Source of the DNA: DATFTE01 sp963840665
GTDB taxonomy: Bacteria; Acidobacteriota; Terriglobia; Terriglobales; Acidobacteriaceae
Length of the DNA stretch: 64,000 nt
Assembly (NCBI GenBank): GCA_963840665.1
Contig: CAWIZO010000005.1
Span: 248,001-312,000 of the forward strand
Direction of reading: 5' to 3'
The translations under genes were made by a program, and so were the position numbers. This document shows, piece by piece, positions 61,974 to 64,000 of the stretch. A model generated the notes under the pieces. That model was not told where the DNA came from, searched no databases, and worked only from the letters and a program-made list of their open reading frames with translations. Position 1 is the first letter of the stretch. Each line of letters begins with the position of its first letter.

Positions 61974-62464
61974 GGACTAATGCATGAGACTGACCTAATA
62001 AGGCGCGGTGCTTGATTTTTGGACGAAGCCTGTAAGTCGCTGGATTTAAGGGTGTTGCAGATGACCACAGCGGCTGATGATTTTTTCAACAGTCGCTCTC
62101 CAAGCCCGCGTTGGGCTAACTCCCACAGTGGTCTTGGTGAAATGACCCAAGTCACTTGAGGCGGAAATTCGCCACACTGAATCGATCCTAAATCGGAAAT
62201 TGAAGTCCGGAAATCCATTTTGGATATTCCAGTCCTCGGCTTACCCTGCGAACTAGGACGCACATCACCCGAGCCCGTGACCTGAAACGCGAACGACATG
62301 CGCGAAATCCCTGCTTAGTCCTTCTTCCGCTGAGTGATATCGCCCAAATGCCCCCGATGGCCTCTGCCCAGCCAAAAATGACAAACCATGACAATGAAAT
62401 GAGTTAGCGACTTGGCAGTGGTTGGCGCGGAAGTTGCATTTCTCCCCGCGTGGGAGGACGCGAT
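61974..62464. other. Divergent control region between cytochrome operon and ResB
   Basis: 491 bp with no convincing gene. It must carry the promoters for the leftward cytochrome series and the rightward cytochrome c maturation genes. No consensus -35/-10 pair was found with confidence. GGAGG at 62453–62457 is the ResB ribosome-binding site. A long leftward frame across 62315–63277 is antisense to ResB. Confidence 0.5.
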
Positions 62465-63908
62465 ATGGCCATCGCTCTGGGTAAAACCGCACGCAAGCTC
62501 TGGCAAACCATGAGTTCCATCAAGACCGGAGTGATTCTGCTGATCCTGGTGGTGATCTTCGCTGCCGCTGGAACTGTCGTCCTGCAACGCCCCACCGCTG
62601 ACGCCGACGACATCCAGCGCGCCTACTCTCCCCAAATGCTGCGCGTCCTCGATCTCCTCGGACTCACCGACGTCTTCCACAGCTGGTGGTTCGTGCTCTT
62701 GCTGTTGCTGGTCAGCGTGAGCATCATTGCCGCGTCGATCGAGCGATTCCCTAATTCGTGGCGCTATTTTTCGCGTCCTTATAAGAGTCCGGACGAGTCG
62801 TTCCGCAAAGCCCTCCCCAACCAAGCCCTGATCGCGGTCGACGACGAAGCCACTGCTCTCGCTACCGCTGAACGCGTCTTCCGCAAAGCGCACTACCGTC
62901 CCGAGCACGTGGTACGCAACCAGCGGCAATCGATTTTCGGAGAACGCAACCGCATGTCGGAGATGGCGGTGTACATCGTGCACGCCAGCCTGCTTCTGAT
63001 TTTTGTGGGTGGCATCGTCGACGCGCTCTACGGATGGCGCGGTTACGTCGCTCTCACGCGCGGGCAGCAATCGAACACCATCGAGTTGCGCGACAAGACC
63101 GGACGCGTGCTTCCTTTCTCCGTCCGCTGCGACGAAGCCGGACAGGAAAATTATCAGGACGGCACCCCTAAGAAGTGGTGGTCGAAGCTCGCTGTCGTCG
63201 AAAACGGGCGCGAGGTGATGCGCAAAGAGATCGTGGTCAACGATCCCCTGGTCTATCAGGGCGTGCGCTTCTATCAAGTCGAGCTACGGCAGCACCGGGA
63301 AGGTCGACAAACTCTCTCTCACCGTGACGCCAATCTCAGGAGATGGAAAGCCACAAGACATCAGCCTGGCAATGAACGAGAAAGTCTCCCTCGACCCCGA
63401 CACCACCGTGCGTATGACTGAGTTCATTCCCGATTACGTGGTGAGCGATGGACAGGTCTACACCCGCTCGGCGCAGGTAGAGAATCCAGCCGCGCACCTG
63501 GTCCTCGAGTCGAAAGGCAAAGCAATCAACGTTTGGCTGCCGCCGATTCCCGGCTTCGCCGAGAACGACAAATCTCCTTACAAGTTCGAAGGCAAAGACG
63601 TGCAGATGGCCTACTTCACCGGCCTCGAAGTTTCGCACGAACCCGGACAATGGGCGGTGTGGGGCGGAGTGTTGCTGATGGCCGTCGGCCTCACCGCCGT
63701 GTTTTACCTGGTGCACATACGGCTTTGGGCAGTCACGGTGCGTGACGCGCGCGGCCGCGTGGGGCTGTGGGTGGGCGGAACCTCCAACAAGAACAAAGAC
63801 GTATTCGAACAAAAATTCGCAGAACTCGTGAAAGACATTCAATCGGAGTTGAAAACGCAACCGAAGCCGCACTCGGAAGAGCCTGCAGCTTCGCTGGCCG
63901 GAGTTTAA
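62465..63908 (+). CDS. resB: Cytochrome c biogenesis protein ResB (Ccs1), one frameshift
   Basis: ATG 62465 (MAIALGKTARKLWQTMSSIK) follows GGAGG. Membrane helices are at 'TGVILLILVVIFAAAGTVV', 'WWFVLLLLLVSVSIIAASI', 'AVYIVHASLLLIFVGGIVDALYG' and, near the end, 'WAVWGGVLLMAVGLTAVFYLVHI'. The large periplasmic domain crosses a frameshift near 63285 ('GVRFYQ' joins 'SSYGSTGKVDKLSLTVTPISG'). The joined length is ~480 residues. ResB with CcsA carries haem out and ligates it to CxxCH motifs (System II). Its position, divergent from genes for at least 32 haem sites, fits a dedicated role. Confidence 0.88.
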
Positions 63909-63922
63909 CGGAGGAACGTTCT

Positions 63923-64000
63923 ATGGCGCGAGCACAAGTTGAACAGCAACCTGCGGCGACTGGAACCACACTGGTGGTGATGGTGGGTCTTTCGATTGCA
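63923..64000 (+). CDS. Start of a gene, probably CcsA/CcsB (cut by window edge)
   Basis: ATG 63923 with GGAGGA upstream, 14 bp after resB. Only 26 residues are visible: 'MARAQVEQQPAATGTTLVVM' and the beginning of a hydrophobic helix. ResB is normally followed by its partner CcsA/CcsB, the haem-handling membrane protein with the WWD motif. This assignment is from position alone. Confidence 0.5.
   Translation, partial: MARAQVEQQPAATGTTLVVMVGLSIA

Noticed and set aside
62315..63277. 320-codon leftward open frame
   Set aside because: Antisense to ResB; composition (Asp/Glu/His-rich, no domain) is that of a shadow frame.

Overview
The window looks like a chromosomal segment of an acidobacterium (Acidobacteriota, Koribacter/Terriglobia-like). 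I infer this from the gene families present: a BamA–OmpH–TonB cell-envelope block, winged-helix/TPR regulators, HAF-repeat secreted proteins, VWFA-type secreted proteins, an HpnI-like glycosyltransferase, and multihaem cytochromes beside ResB-type cytochrome c maturation. The taxon is inferred from gene families and style, not from a marker-gene comparison.

Layout. 1–16.8 kb is chromosomal: the BamA C-terminus, OmpH/Skp, a TonB-like protein, alanine racemase, a NIPSNAP protein, a winged-helix/TPR regulator, a HAF-repeat protein, an alpha/beta hydrolase, GlyA, a GT4 glycosyltransferase, a sulfite-oxidase-like molybdoenzyme with its cytochrome b, a DinB protein, and a BlaI/M56 regulatory pair. 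16.8–39.3 kb is an integrated element of about 22.5 kb, bounded by perfect 31-bp direct repeats. The right copy is the 3' end of the RNase P RNA gene (rnpB), and a tyrosine recombinase lies beside it. An excisionase-like HTH gene sits next to the left copy, and short GGGACAC repeats near both ends look like integrase arm sites. The cargo includes an IS110/IS1111-type insertion sequence, a replication-initiator-like gene with iteron-like repeats, a serine resolvase, a proteasome-like (Ntn-fold) protein, an RHS toxin with an overlapping candidate immunity gene, and a 1504-residue NACHT/STAND protein that is a probable defence protein.

39.3–52 kb returns to chromosome: rnpB, a MazEF-type pair, two MacB-type ABC permeases separated by a repeat palindrome, an HpnI-like glycosyltransferase, a hybrid histidine kinase, TPR and VWFA proteins, and two polytopic membrane proteins. 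From 62.0 kb leftward to 50.9 kb there is one long leftward gene series: a 16-haem cytochrome, an NHL beta-propeller, a tetrahaem cytochrome, a parvulin prolyl isomerase, an outer-membrane beta-barrel, a second NHL propeller, a 12-haem cytochrome and a GT39-like protein. ResB and a probable CcsA/CcsB gene diverge from it. Together these look like an extracellular or trans-outer-membrane electron-transfer and cytochrome-assembly locus with its own haem-attachment machinery.

Two window-wide features stand out. First, several intergenic regions carry palindromic arrays of degenerate 7-bp units (six sites). Second, about a dozen otherwise well-conserved genes are split by single-base frameshifts, which is more easily explained by sequencing indels than by gene decay. 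Coordinates for those genes are given for the reconstructed gene.
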